A stretch of 64,000 bases of DNA from Oerskovia turbata. Lineage in GTDB: Bacteria > Actinomycetota > Actinomycetes > Actinomycetales > Cellulomonadaceae. The notes under the pieces were generated by a model. It had not been told where the DNA came from and did no database searches. It saw only the letters and a list, made by a program, of their open reading frames with translations. The stretch lies in the NCBI RefSeq assembly GCF_000718325.1, contig NZ_JOFV01000008.1, positions 186,001-250,000 of the forward strand, written 5' to 3'. Below, in pieces: positions 57,501 through 64,000 of this stretch. The position numbers were made by a program, and so were the translations under genes. Within the stretch, counting starts at the first letter, position 1. Each line of letters begins with the position of its first letter.

Positions 57501-57884
57501 ATGTCCCGTGCCGTCGCTGTGCCCGTCGTCGACCGAAGTGCCGCCCTGATCGTCGCGGGGCTCGCTGGTCTTGTCACCGCGCTGATCCTGTTCTGCGCGT
57601 CCCTCGCCGTCGGGCTGGGAGGATCCGACTACGCCTCGTTCTACGGCGCGACCCCGGGTGACGCGGTCGCGGCCGCCGCGCTCGCCGCCGTCAGTGGGCT
57701 CGGAGCCCTGTGCGGGGCGGTGGCCTTCCTGCTGGGCGCTTGCCGCGCCGTCGCCAACATGGACCGCTACCTCGCGTTCCGCGTCGCGATCTTGCCCCGA
57801 CGGGTCGAGCCGCCCACTCCTGGAGAGGCAGGTCCTGAGGTGAGCCCGGCGGGTATCGAGCGCGCGTCCGGCGCCATGCGATGA
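57501..57884 (+). CDS. Small two-helix membrane protein
   Basis: Not recognised as a named family. 127 residues with two strong membrane helices (ALIVAGLAGLVTALILFCAS and ALAAVSGLGALCGAVAFLLG) and a hydrophilic tail containing RYLAFRVAILPRRVEPP. ATG at 57501 has GAGGAG seven bases upstream, a good ribosome site. It is 209 bases after dnaG and ends before the tRNA-Asn terminator. No conserved neighbour suggests a role. Confidence 0.6.
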   Translation: MSRAVAVPVVDRSAALIVAGLAGLVTALILFCASLAVGLGGSDYASFYGATPGDAVAAAALAAVSGLGALCGAVAFLLGACRAVANMDRYLAFRVAILPRRVEPPTPGEAGPEVSPAGIERASGAMR

Positions 57885-57949
57885 AGGTCACACCTCTGCA
57901 GCAGGGGGGCCGGGCGCCCCAGATCAGTCCGGGCCTGGAGAGATGCAGA

Positions 57950-57985
57950 AGGCCCCTGGTCTGCGTTTCCGCAGACCAGGGGCCT
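57950..57985 (-). terminator. Terminator of tRNA-Asn
   Basis: Perfect 16-bp stem (GGCCCCTGGTCTGCG with its complement, plus one outer A-T pair) around the loop TTTC, ten bases beyond the 3' end of tRNA-Asn on the minus strand. Also able to stop the plus-strand membrane-protein transcript. Confidence 0.85.
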
Positions 57986-57994
57986 CGTGTCCTG

Positions 57995-58067
<73 letters not shown>

Positions 58068-58121
58068 CCGTTCACCCTCCGAAGTGCTCCGGTTGGGCGA
58101 CCGGAGAAAACTCTATCAGCA

Positions 58122-58628
58122 TCAGAGGGGTAGTCCGGACATCGATCGGACGCGGTCCTCCGCGGCGTCGATCACAGCCCGCGTCCGGGCATCTTCCAGG
58201 TCCACGCCCGCCTCGGCGACGACCTGGGAGAAGAGCGAGCCGTCGCTGTCGCGGCGTACGGCGACCTTGGCGGTCCGCCCGCCACCGAGGGTCACGACCT
58301 CCGCGAGGACCACCGACGACTGCACCCGCTCTCGGACCGTCTGGGCCAGCGCCGTGCGCTTGACGTCGGCGAGGTGCAGGACCAGGGGAGTGGCGCCGTC
58401 GACCCACTCGATCGTGATCGACGCGGTGGCCGGATCGTAGCCCGCCTTGTCCACGTCGCACCACGGGCGCGAGGTCGTGGCGCCCCCCGTCGTGGCCAGG
58501 ACGGTTCGGGTCGCGACCGCCCACGAGCCGTCGACGAGCCGTGCGGAGGCGAGCACGGCGTCCTTCGGGGCGAGGCGCAGGGACCTGCGGGCGTCGTCGG
58601 GCAGGGATGTGCGGGCGAACAGAGCCAT
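58122..58628 (-). CDS. Conserved hypothetical protein
   Basis: 168 residues, soluble, not assigned to a named family. It opens MALFARTSLPDDARRSLRLA and contains LASARLVDGSWAVATRTVLA and ITIEWVDGATPLVLHL. The mixed beta pattern and short motifs resemble small actinobacterial proteins of unknown role found beside tRNA-Asn. ATG at 58628 is chosen because TACCGT lies seven bases upstream; GTG 58637 falls inside that promoter box. Confidence 0.75.
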   Translation of the reverse strand: MALFARTSLPDDARRSLRLAPKDAVLASARLVDGSWAVATRTVLATTGGATTSRPWCDVDKAGYDPATASITIEWVDGATPLVLHLADVKRTALAQTVRERVQSSVVLAEVVTLGGGRTAKVAVRRDSDGSLFSQVVAEAGVDLEDARTRAVIDAAEDRVRSMSGLPL

Positions 58629-58635
58629 GCCAGAC

Positions 58636-58641
58636 ACGGTA
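58636..58641 (-). promoter_or_regulatory. -10 box (TACCGT) for leaderless hypothetical gene
   Basis: On the minus strand TACCGT is followed by seven bases and the ATG at 58628. Confidence 0.5.
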
Positions 58642-58675
58642 CTGCCCGCACGCCCGTGCGGCGCCCGCCTGCCGG

Positions 58676-58681
58676 TACGCT
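58676..58681 (+). promoter_or_regulatory. -10 box (TACGCT) for tRNA-Met
   Basis: TACGCT lies 10 bases before the first base of the mature tRNA, which fits a short 5' leader removed by RNase P. Confidence 0.45.
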
Positions 58682-58691
58682 TGTCCGCCGA

Positions 58692-58765
58692 GGGGCAGTA
58701 GCTCAGTCGGTCAGAGCATCGGACTCATAATCCGCCGGTCGTGGGTTCAAGCCCCACCTGCCCTA
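58692..58765 (+). tRNA. tRNA-Met (CAT), elongator type
   Basis: 74 bases: acceptor GGGGCAG/CTGCCCT, D-arm GCTC/GAGC, anticodon arm TCGGA-CTCATAA-TCCGC with anticodon CAT, T-arm GTGGG/CCCAC, discriminator A. Pair 1-72 is G-U and 27-43 is a T-C mismatch. It lacks the C-A 1-72 mismatch and GGG/CCC anticodon stem of an initiator. A tRNA-Ile2 with modified CAT cannot be fully excluded. CCA is not encoded. Confidence 0.9.
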
Positions 58766-58975
58766 CCTCCGGGAACGACCCGTGCCCCACGCGCTGCGTC
58801 GCGGGTCGTTCTCCCGGGGTTGCCGGGTCCGACCAGACGGCTGACACCGAGTGTGCCGTTCGGGTCGTGCACGGATGGCGGTCGACAGCCCGGACTGCAC
58901 GTCCGACGAAACGGCCCGTCCAGCGTCCCCGGTCTTGTCGTGCGGGGCGTCGCTCCTCGGCGTTCCATGGGAAGC

Positions 58976-59326
58976 ATGGTCCTCCAGATCCGCCGCGTCT
59001 ACGCGGACCCCACGCCCGAGGACGGCTGCCGCGTCCTGGTCGACCGGCTGTGGCCGCGGGGGTTGAGCAAGGAACGGGCCCAGGTGGACGTGTGGCTCAA
59101 GGAGGTCGCGCCGTCGACCGCGCTGCGCACCTGGTTCCACCACGACCACGCGCTGTTCGACGAGTTCGTCGCGCGCTACCGTGCCGAGCTCGACCAGAAC
59201 CCCGCGATCGCCGACCTGCGGGCGATCGTCGCCGAGCAGTCGGTCGTGACCCTGCTGTACGGGGCCAAGGACGAGCAGGACAACCAGGCAGTGGTGCTGC
59301 GCGACTACCTGGCGACGACGGGCTGA
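58976..59326 (+). CDS. DUF488 family protein
   Basis: 116 residues of the DUF488 (YeaO-like) family. It opens MVLQIRRVYADPTPEDGCRV and continues LVDRLWPRGLSKERAQVD, WLKEVAPSTALRTWF, and VVTLLYGAKDEQDNQAVVL near the end. The VDRLWPRG and YGAKDE motifs define the family, whose biochemical role is not established; some members associate with uracil-DNA glycosylase-like folds or metal and stress regulons. ATG 58976 is chosen; ATG 58967 is in frame three codons earlier. Confidence 0.9.
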   Translation: MVLQIRRVYADPTPEDGCRVLVDRLWPRGLSKERAQVDVWLKEVAPSTALRTWFHHDHALFDEFVARYRAELDQNPAIADLRAIVAEQSVVTLLYGAKDEQDNQAVVLRDYLATTG

Positions 59327-59594
59327 CAGGTGCCGGTCCATGCCGAGCACGAGGTTCCGTGCGGTCGAGAACGAGGTAGAGAGCGCCTCGGGCGGTAGGG
59401 CGACCTCAACCCCGTTCTCGACATCGAGGACCAGACGCCGCGGGCCTTCTCGGCCGGCTTCAGAGCCTCACCAGCAGCCGACTCGTCTCGAAACGTCCCA
59501 TACCTCCCGGAGGCCTGGATCGTCCCGTTCGGCGAGCGAGTCGCGCCGGGTCGTGACACGATGCCACGTCCGCTCGACAAGAAGGAGACGCATC

Positions 59595-60410
59595 GTGCCC
59601 ACCGGTACCAACCACACCACGTCAGGGACCGCCCAGCGGCTCCAGCAGAGCACGGGCCTGCGGGTCCTGGCCCGCGCCGGGTACGCCGTGAGCGGTCTGC
59701 TGCACATCATGATCGGGATCATCGCGGTGCGGATCGCGACCGGATCGGGCGGCGGAGAGGCCGACCAGACCGGCGCGCTCCGGGAGATCGCCGAGACGAC
59801 CGGTGGCGCGTTCGTGCTGTGGTTCGCGGTCGTCGCCTTCGTCGCACTCGGGCTCTGGCAGATCCTCGAGGCGATCGCGGGGACGAGCGGCGACGCGAAG
59901 GAGCGGTCCGCTTTCCGCGCGAAGTCCGCAGGCAAGGCCGTCGTCTACCTGGCGCTGGGGGCACTGACGTTCCAGGTCGTGAGCGGCTCGGGCAGCGGTG
60001 GGCAGCAGGACACGCTCACGGCGTCGCTCCTCGCGAACGGCGCAGGCCGGCTGCTCGTCGGTGCTGTCGGGGTCGGCATCGTCGTCGCGGGCGTCTACCA
60101 CGTGGTCAAGGGCTGGAAGAAGCGCTTCCTCCAGGACCTCGAGGGCAACGCCGGCGGTCAGGTCGGTCACGCCGTCGTCGTCCTCGGGCGGGTCGGGTAC
60201 ATCGCCAAGGGGATCGCGCTCGGTGTGCTCGGAGCGCTCGTGGTGGCCGCCGCGGTGACGGCCGACCCGGCGAAGGCGAGCGGCCTCGACGCGGCGCTGC
60301 GAACCATCGGCGATCAGCCCTTCGGTGCCTTCCTGCTGGCCGCCACAGGCGTCGGCTTCGCCGCCTACGGCGTGTACTCGTTCGCCCGAGCCCGGTACGC
60401 ACGGATGTGA
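59595..60410 (+). CDS. DUF1206 membrane protein
   Basis: 271 residues made of three related two-helix units, the DUF1206 repeat. Each unit starts with a helix near an Arg-Ala/Gly motif: VLARAGYAVSGLLHIMIGII, FRAKSAGKAVVYLALGALTF and VVLGRVGYIAKGIALGVLG. Function unknown; common in actinobacteria. GTG at 59595 has AAGGAG eight bases upstream. The frame is open for 85 codons before it but reads as Arg/Ser-rich noise. The region 59327-59594 holds no other gene that can be supported. Confidence 0.88.
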   Translation: MPTGTNHTTSGTAQRLQQSTGLRVLARAGYAVSGLLHIMIGIIAVRIATGSGGGEADQTGALREIAETTGGAFVLWFAVVAFVALGLWQILEAIAGTSGDAKERSAFRAKSAGKAVVYLALGALTFQVVSGSGSGGQQDTLTASLLANGAGRLLVGAVGVGIVVAGVYHVVKGWKKRFLQDLEGNAGGQVGHAVVVLGRVGYIAKGIALGVLGALVVAAAVTADPAKASGLDAALRTIGDQPFGAFLLAATGVGFAAYGVYSFARARYARM

Positions 60411-60414
60411 GACG

Positions 60415-60448
60415 GCCATGGGCGCCATGGAAGAATGGCGCCCATGGC
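60415..60448 (+). promoter_or_regulatory. Hairpin over the def translation start
   Basis: Perfect 14-bp arms, GCCATGGGCGCCAT (60415-60428) and ATGGCGCCCATGGC (60435-60448), with loop GGAAGA. The loop holds the only ribosome-site-like bases, and the right arm contains two in-frame ATG codons. It may terminate the DUF1206 transcript or hide the start of def. Confidence 0.7.
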
Positions 60449-60929
60449 GATGAGAGAGATCCGTGTGATCCCGGACCCCGTGCTCCGCACACCGTGCGAC
60501 GAGATCACCACCATCGACGACCGGGTGCGCTCGCTCGTCGCTGACCTGGTCGAGACCGTCGACCACGAGGGCCGGGCCGGCCTGGCCGCCAACCAGATCG
60601 GTGTCAACCTGCGCGCCTTCTCGTGGAACATCGAGGACGAGATCGGGTACGTCCTCAACCCGAAGATCGTCGAGCTCTCGGACGAGATCCAGGACGGTGA
60701 CGAGGGCTGCCTGTCGGTCCCCGGGCTCTGGTACCCCACGCGTCGCGCCTGGTACGCAAGGGTCGTGGGCATGGACCTCGACGGCAACGAGATCACGGTC
60801 GAGGGGACCGAGCTCATGGCTCGTTGCCTCCAGCACGAGACGGACCACCTGGACGGCATGCTCTACCTCGACCGGCTGGACCGCGCGGTCCGCAAGAAGG
60901 CCATGCGGGAGATGCGCGCCCAGCTCTGA
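60444..60929 (+). CDS. def: Peptide deformylase
   Basis: Iron-dependent amidase that removes the formyl group from new proteins. The three motifs are intact: GLAANQIGV (motif I), EGCLSVPG (motif II with the metal Cys) and QHETDHLDG (motif III, HEXXH). It opens [19 protein letters not shown]. The 161 residues agree with other actinobacterial Def. ATG codons at 60435, 60444 and 60450 are in frame; 60444 is taken, with GGAAG ten bases upstream, but 60450 lies just past the hairpin and is possible. Confidence 0.95.
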   Translation: MAMREIRVIPDPVLRTPCDEITTIDDRVRSLVADLVETVDHEGRAGLAANQIGVNLRAFSWNIEDEIGYVLNPKIVELSDEIQDGDEGCLSVPGLWYPTRRAWYARVVGMDLDGNEITVEGTELMARCLQHETDHLDGMLYLDRLDRAVRKKAMREMRAQL

Positions 60930-61239
60930 GATGCACGACGACGTTCCCCCTCCCGACCCGGGGCCTCCCCGGGCCTGCCCCCGGGGCCCCGGCGGCGAGG
61001 GGGACGTCGCGTCCACCCGAGCGAGCACGACTGTCGTGCGACGTGACCGCATAGGGGGAGCAACGCACCGGGGAGCTCTACCGCAGTCGAACGAGAATTG
61101 CCATGGGGAGTCCTCCCCTCGCGATTCGGTCGACTCTCAGGCAAGATATGGCTCGTATACCGCTGGTTGATCAGGCATGATGATCCACCCCTGGTGAGGA
61201 CGTTGGGGAAGACGAAACCTCGACCTAGGGAGGAACGAC
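60930..61239. other. 310-bp gap between def and DUF3145
   Basis: No gene is supported here. The first 80 bases form the def terminator. The rest is less GC-rich than its surroundings (for example GCAAGATATGGCTCGTATAC around 61141-61160) and probably holds the DUF3145 promoter; GTATAC is a possible -10 box. GGGAGGA before 61240 is the ribosome site. Confidence 0.5.
60939..61009 (+). terminator. Terminator of def
   Basis: Nested structure: outer stem CGACG-TT-CCCCCTC (60939-60952) with GAGGGGG-ACGTCG (60997-61009), and inner stem CCCCGGG (60967-60973) with CCCGGGG (60980-60986). It starts ten bases after the def stop. Confidence 0.65.
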
Positions 61240-61740
61240 ATGACCGGTGCCATCACACGCGGTGTTCTTTTCGTGCACTCGGCGCCCCGGGCGCTGAGCC
61301 CGCACCTCGAGTGGGCTGCTGGGAACGTCCTGGGCGTGCGTGTCACGCTGGACTGGACCGAGCAGCCTGCCGCTCGCGACCTCTACCGGGCCGAGCTCGC
61401 CTGGCAGGGAGCGCAGGGGACCGGTGCCCGCCTCGCCTCGGCGCTGCGCGGGTGGTCCCACCTGCGCTACGAGGTCACCGAGGACGCCAGCCACGGGGCC
61501 GATGGCGCCCGCTGGTCCCACACTCCCGACCTCGGGATCTTCCACGCGGTGACCGACGTGCACGGCAACGTCGTGATCCCTGAGGACCGGGTGCGTGCCG
61601 CCCTCGAGGTCGCGCACGACAACCGTGCCATGCGTGACGCCCTGCACCTGGCCCTCGGCAAGGCGTGGGACGACGAGCTCGAGCCCTTCCGCCACGCGGG
61701 CGAGGGCTCGAACGTGCGCTGGCTCCACCGCGTGGGCTGA
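61240..61740 (+). CDS. DUF3145 family protein
   Basis: 166-residue soluble protein almost restricted to actinobacteria; function unknown. It opens MTGAITRGVLFVHSAPRALS, contains VLGVRVTLDWTEQPA and YEVTEDASHGADGARWSHTP, and ends DDELEPFRHAGEGSNVRWLH. The length and motifs match the family throughout. ATG at 61240 has GGGAGGA seven bases upstream. It is monocistronic, with its own promoter region and a terminator at 61794 shared with the convergent HTTM gene. Confidence 0.93.
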   Translation: MTGAITRGVLFVHSAPRALSPHLEWAAGNVLGVRVTLDWTEQPAARDLYRAELAWQGAQGTGARLASALRGWSHLRYEVTEDASHGADGARWSHTPDLGIFHAVTDVHGNVVIPEDRVRAALEVAHDNRAMRDALHLALGKAWDDELEPFRHAGEGSNVRWLHRVG

Positions 61741-61793
61741 CCCTGCCTCACCGCCTTCACCCCCACGGGGGACCCGGCGACCTCACCGTCGCC

Positions 61794-61829
61794 CGATGCC
61801 TGCCGGCAACTAGGAACCGGCAGGCATCG
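61794..61829. terminator. Bidirectional terminator
   Basis: CGATGCCTGCCGG (61794-61806) and CCGGCAGGCATCG (61817-61829), a perfect 13-bp stem with a 10-base loop. The loop holds the stop codon of the minus-strand HTTM gene, so the stem overlaps its last codons. Confidence 0.8.
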
Positions 61830-62997
61830 TCGTTCGTGGGGGAGTCGCCGACGGGTGGGACGTCGACGACTCCTCCGCCTCGTCCGTCCCGTCCGAGCCA
61901 GGGCCCGTGACGGCACCGACCGGCTGGAGGACGCCGTCACCGCCCGGCGAGGCAGGAGCCGACGGCGTGGCGGGGCGCCGCCGCACTCGGTCCCACCCGC
62001 GCCGCAGCACCGGTGCCAGACGACGTTCCACCGCCTGGTACGTCACGTCCCGGATGAAGATGGCGTCGATGGCGATCATCGTCATCGAGAAGTACATGAG
62101 ACCCATGAGCACACCGATCCCCAGGTGCATGCCCGTGATCGCGACGAGGGCGAGGATGCGGGTCGAGCGACGAAGCAGCAGGAACGGGAAGAAGAGCTGC
62201 ACGAACACCGCGCTGTAGCTGAGGATCGCGATCAGCACGCCCGAACGCCCCATGACCTCGGTCAGGGCGGGCCAGGTCGAGAACTCGTCGAGCTGGAACA
62301 CGTAGTAGATCGCGGTGCCGTGCTGCCACATCCCTCCCTGGATCTTGTACATGGCCGAGGCCACGTAGACCACGAAGATCTGGAACGCGATGAGCACCAC
62401 GGCTCCGTTGTGCAGCAGAGTGGCGAGCCATGCCCAGGACGCGGACCGCGAGGGCTTGCCGGCCGCCTCGGCCGCGCGCCGCCGTCGGGCGTCGAGGGAC
62501 CACCGGCCCGACGTGTCCACGAAGACCATGTACAGCAGCACCATGCGCATGAGCTGTATGCCGCCGTCACCGATGTACGCGTTGGTGCGGAACAGCGCGA
62601 TGTACAGCACCAGCAGCACCGGGATGACGATGCGCGAGCGCCAGCCCAGCACCAGCAGCACCGAGAGCGCGATGAGCGCGAGGTACTGCAGGTCGAACGC
62701 CCACGGCGGGGCCGAGCCGTTGAAGAACGTGTCGAGCCACGACGGGAACTCGTCGACCTCGACGCGACCCTGCGCGAACGAGCGCCCCGCACCCCACGCC
62801 AGGCTGCGGTCGCCCCAGTTGGCCACGAGCTGCACGGCGATGACCAGACCGAAGCCGATGCGCAGCACCGCGACGCCGTAGGACGCTTTGCGGGAGTCGA
62901 GCATCCAGGACTCGCCGGCCGCCCAGGTGCTGCGCAGCCACCCGGTCGCGCCCGCCCACAGACCCGTCATGCCGGCGGCACCGGTGTCGTTGCTCAT
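61810..62997 (-). CDS. HTTM (VKGC/SdpB-like) membrane protein
   Basis: 395 residues with about eight to ten membrane segments and the HTTM domain: VLRIGFGLVIAVQLVANWGD, GGIQLMRMVLLYMVFVD, LLHNGAVVLIAFQIFVVYV followed by ASAMYKIQGGMWQHGTAIYY, and GMHLGIGVLMGLMYFSM. HTTM is the membrane core shared by vitamin-K gamma-carboxylase and by SdpB, which matures a Bacillus toxin. No carboxylase epoxidation lysine is identified here, so enzyme activity is unclear. The C-terminal 60 residues are disordered. ATG overlaps the stop of the DUF5819 gene, so the two are made together. Confidence 0.88.
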   Translation of the reverse strand: MSNDTGAAGMTGLWAGATGWLRSTWAAGESWMLDSRKASYGVAVLRIGFGLVIAVQLVANWGDRSLAWGAGRSFAQGRVEVDEFPSWLDTFFNGSAPPWAFDLQYLALIALSVLLVLGWRSRIVIPVLLVLYIALFRTNAYIGDGGIQLMRMVLLYMVFVDTSGRWSLDARRRRAAEAAGKPSRSASWAWLATLLHNGAVVLIAFQIFVVYVASAMYKIQGGMWQHGTAIYYVFQLDEFSTWPALTEVMGRSGVLIAILSYSAVFVQLFFPFLLLRRSTRILALVAITGMHLGIGVLMGLMYFSMTMIAIDAIFIRDVTYQAVERRLAPVLRRGWDRVRRRPATPSAPASPGGDGVLQPVGAVTGPGSDGTDEAEESSTSHPSATPPRTTMPAGS

Positions 62998-63752
62998 GAG
63001 ACCCACTCTCCGAAGACGCCGCTGAAGCCCGCCCGGGCCTCGGGGGTGACCGGCGACGGGTCGCGCCACCCCAGCCGGGTGAACTGTTCCTCCGGGCGCT
63101 GGATGCCGGGCGTGAGCCGCTGCTCGAACGGCACGACGCCTTGCGTGGACGTGCTCATCTGGATCGCGACGAGCTCGTCGTCCGGCCACAGGTCCATCGC
63201 GGCGAGGGTGCCGAACTCGTAGAGCGAGTCCTCGGACAGCAGGTACGAGTCCATGCCGCTGACGCTCATGCCCGTGCCCAGGAGCGCCCGCGTGAGGTCC
63301 TGCCGCCCCCTGGTCCCGTCGTCCGAGACGTGGTCCGAGTGGACCACGGCCTGCTGCTGGCCCTCGAGGGCGCTGTACGACGTCGTGTAGAAGCGGTTCA
63401 TGCTGACCGGGATGCGCCAGGTGCGCGTCGGCAGGATCTGGTGCCGGACCTGCTCGTTGAAGACGTCCCCCAGGTTGGCCCACTCGGAGACGGTCTCGAC
63501 TCCTGCCGCGTCCTGGGTGGTCGCACGCACCCACACGCGCAGGTCGACCGACTGCGGGTCCGGCGCGAAGATCTGCCAGTTCTGCGCGAACAGGGGGTAC
63601 ATGTGCTTGGACGTGACCGGGGAGGCCTTGTCGTTGATCGCCGACGTGGGCGCGGCCCAGAGGAAGGTCGAGAACATGTGGAACGCGACCAGTGCGGCCA
63701 CGACGACCAGGGCGGTGCGTTGCACGACCGTGCGGGAACCCGCGGAGCTCAC
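62994..63752 (-). CDS. DUF5819 (SdpA-like) membrane-anchored protein
   Basis: 252 residues: one N-terminal helix (TALVVVAALVAFHMFSTFLW) followed by an extracytoplasmic domain with the hallmark MYPLFAQNWQIFAPDP, DLRVWVRATT, and a C-terminal part ending SGVFGEWVS. The P-F-QNW-FAP-P stretch recurs in SdpA of the Bacillus sdpABC locus, whose partner SdpB is an HTTM protein, as here. GTG 63752 is preferred, with GGAGG six bases upstream; ATG 63767 is in frame. The next gene overlaps by ATGA. No SdpC-like precursor is seen in the window. Confidence 0.85.
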   Translation of the reverse strand: MSSAGSRTVVQRTALVVVAALVAFHMFSTFLWAAPTSAINDKASPVTSKHMYPLFAQNWQIFAPDPQSVDLRVWVRATTQDAAGVETVSEWANLGDVFNEQVRHQILPTRTWRIPVSMNRFYTTSYSALEGQQQAVVHSDHVSDDGTRGRQDLTRALLGTGMSVSGMDSYLLSEDSLYEFGTLAAMDLWPDDELVAIQMSTSTQGVVPFEQRLTPGIQRPEEQFTRLGWRDPSPVTPEARAGFSGVFGEWVS

Positions 63753-63884
63753 CGTGTACCTCCACATCGAGGACGGTCCGAACGACCGCGTTCGGGGAAT
63801 GATAACCGGTGCTAACGATCCCACGGAATCCCGGGCGACCTCGCGGACGACGCGAGCACGACACACCGCGCACGACCAGAGCAC

Positions 63885-63928
63885 GACGACGCCCGGGGGC
63901 GGACCGCGGTCCACCCCCGGGCGTCGTC
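63885..63928 (-). terminator. Terminator of fabF-like gene, nested palindromes
   Basis: GACGACGCCCGGGGG (63885-63899) pairs exactly with CCCCCGGGCGTCGTC (63914-63928). The loop holds a second perfect palindrome, GGACCGCGGTCC (63901-63912). It lies 29 bases after the partial gene at the right edge. Confidence 0.8.
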
Positions 63929-63957
63929 ACGTCTCCGGGCTCACGCCCCGGAAGGGG

Positions 63958-64000
63958 TCAGGCGTTCGTCACCACGAGGGCCACGTTGTGCCCGCCGAAC
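63958..64000 (-). CDS. fabF: 3-oxoacyl-ACP synthase II, C-terminus only
   Basis: Only the last 13 codons and stop are in the window: FGGHNVALVVTNA. FGFGGHNV(A/S)L is the conserved end of FabF-type ketoacyl-ACP synthases and contains the last catalytic-region His neighbourhood, so the call is a good one in spite of the short segment. The bulk of the gene lies beyond base 64000, in the minus direction, probably with acpP and other fatty-acid genes. Confidence 0.75.
   Translation of the reverse strand, partial: FGGHNVALVVTNA

Overview
The window is 64 kb of very GC-rich DNA with dense genes, GTG and TTG starts, many 1-4 bp stop/start overlaps and many TANNNT boxes placed 6-7 bases before a start codon. 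Gene content and order (comEA-comEC-holA-rpsT-lepA-hemW; hrcA-dnaJ-rsmE-HIT-phoH-ybeY-corC-era; leuA-recO-uppS; zur-znu; glyS-dusB; dgt-dnaG) are those of an actinobacterial chromosome. The mix with DUF3097, DUF3145, DUF4870, DUF1206 and a maltodextrin locus fits the Cellulomonadaceae/Promicromonosporaceae (Cellulomonas, Cellulosimicrobium or Oerskovia-like); the genus cannot be fixed from the sequence alone. This is core chromosome: no integrase, transposase, phage, plasmid or CRISPR locus was seen.

Layout. 1-5.6 kb: DNA uptake genes comEA and comEC, a Nudix hydrolase bracketed by two copies of a palindromic repeat, and holA. 5.7-12.7 kb: rpsT and a lone PemK-like protein on the minus strand, then lepA, hemW and an OafA-type acyltransferase. 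12.8-17.3 kb: two small membrane proteins, DUF3097 and an MFS exporter. 17.3-25 kb: a heat-shock and RNA-maturation run (CIRCE-hrcA-dnaJ-rsmE, HIT, phoH-ybeY-corC-era). 25-32 kb: a poorly characterised envelope cluster (hydrolase with membrane tail, two membrane-anchored beta-propellers, a multi-pass protein with a leucine-rich-variant tail). 32-36 kb: leuA behind a leucine leader peptide, recO, uppS and a VOC protein. 36.2-40.2 kb: a zinc uptake operon on the minus strand (znuA-znuC-znuB-zur-dedA) with a Zur-like palindrome at its head. 40.5-43.2 kb: glyS and dusB.

43.3-52.4 kb is a maltodextrin locus: a GH13 alpha-glucosidase and a LacI regulator on minus, and malE-malF-malG-GH13 on plus. 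Two palindromes with the core AAGCGCTT lie at its two control regions. 52.5-57.9 kb carries dgt, a VOC protein divergent from an AraC regulator, dnaG and a small membrane protein. 58-61.7 kb has tRNA-Asn, a hypothetical protein, tRNA-Met, DUF488, DUF1206, peptide deformylase and DUF3145. The right end holds an HTTM/DUF5819 membrane pair that resembles SdpB/SdpA, and the last codons of a FabF-type ketoacyl synthase.

The most notable non-coding signals are a pair of 63-bp near-perfect palindromes (after leuA and after glyS), the Nudix-flanking repeat pair, the leaderless leuA leader peptide with its hairpin, the Zur and LacI operators, and a hairpin over the start of def. No clearly new multi-gene system is proven; the HTTM/DUF5819 pair, the propeller cluster and the repeat families are the best leads.
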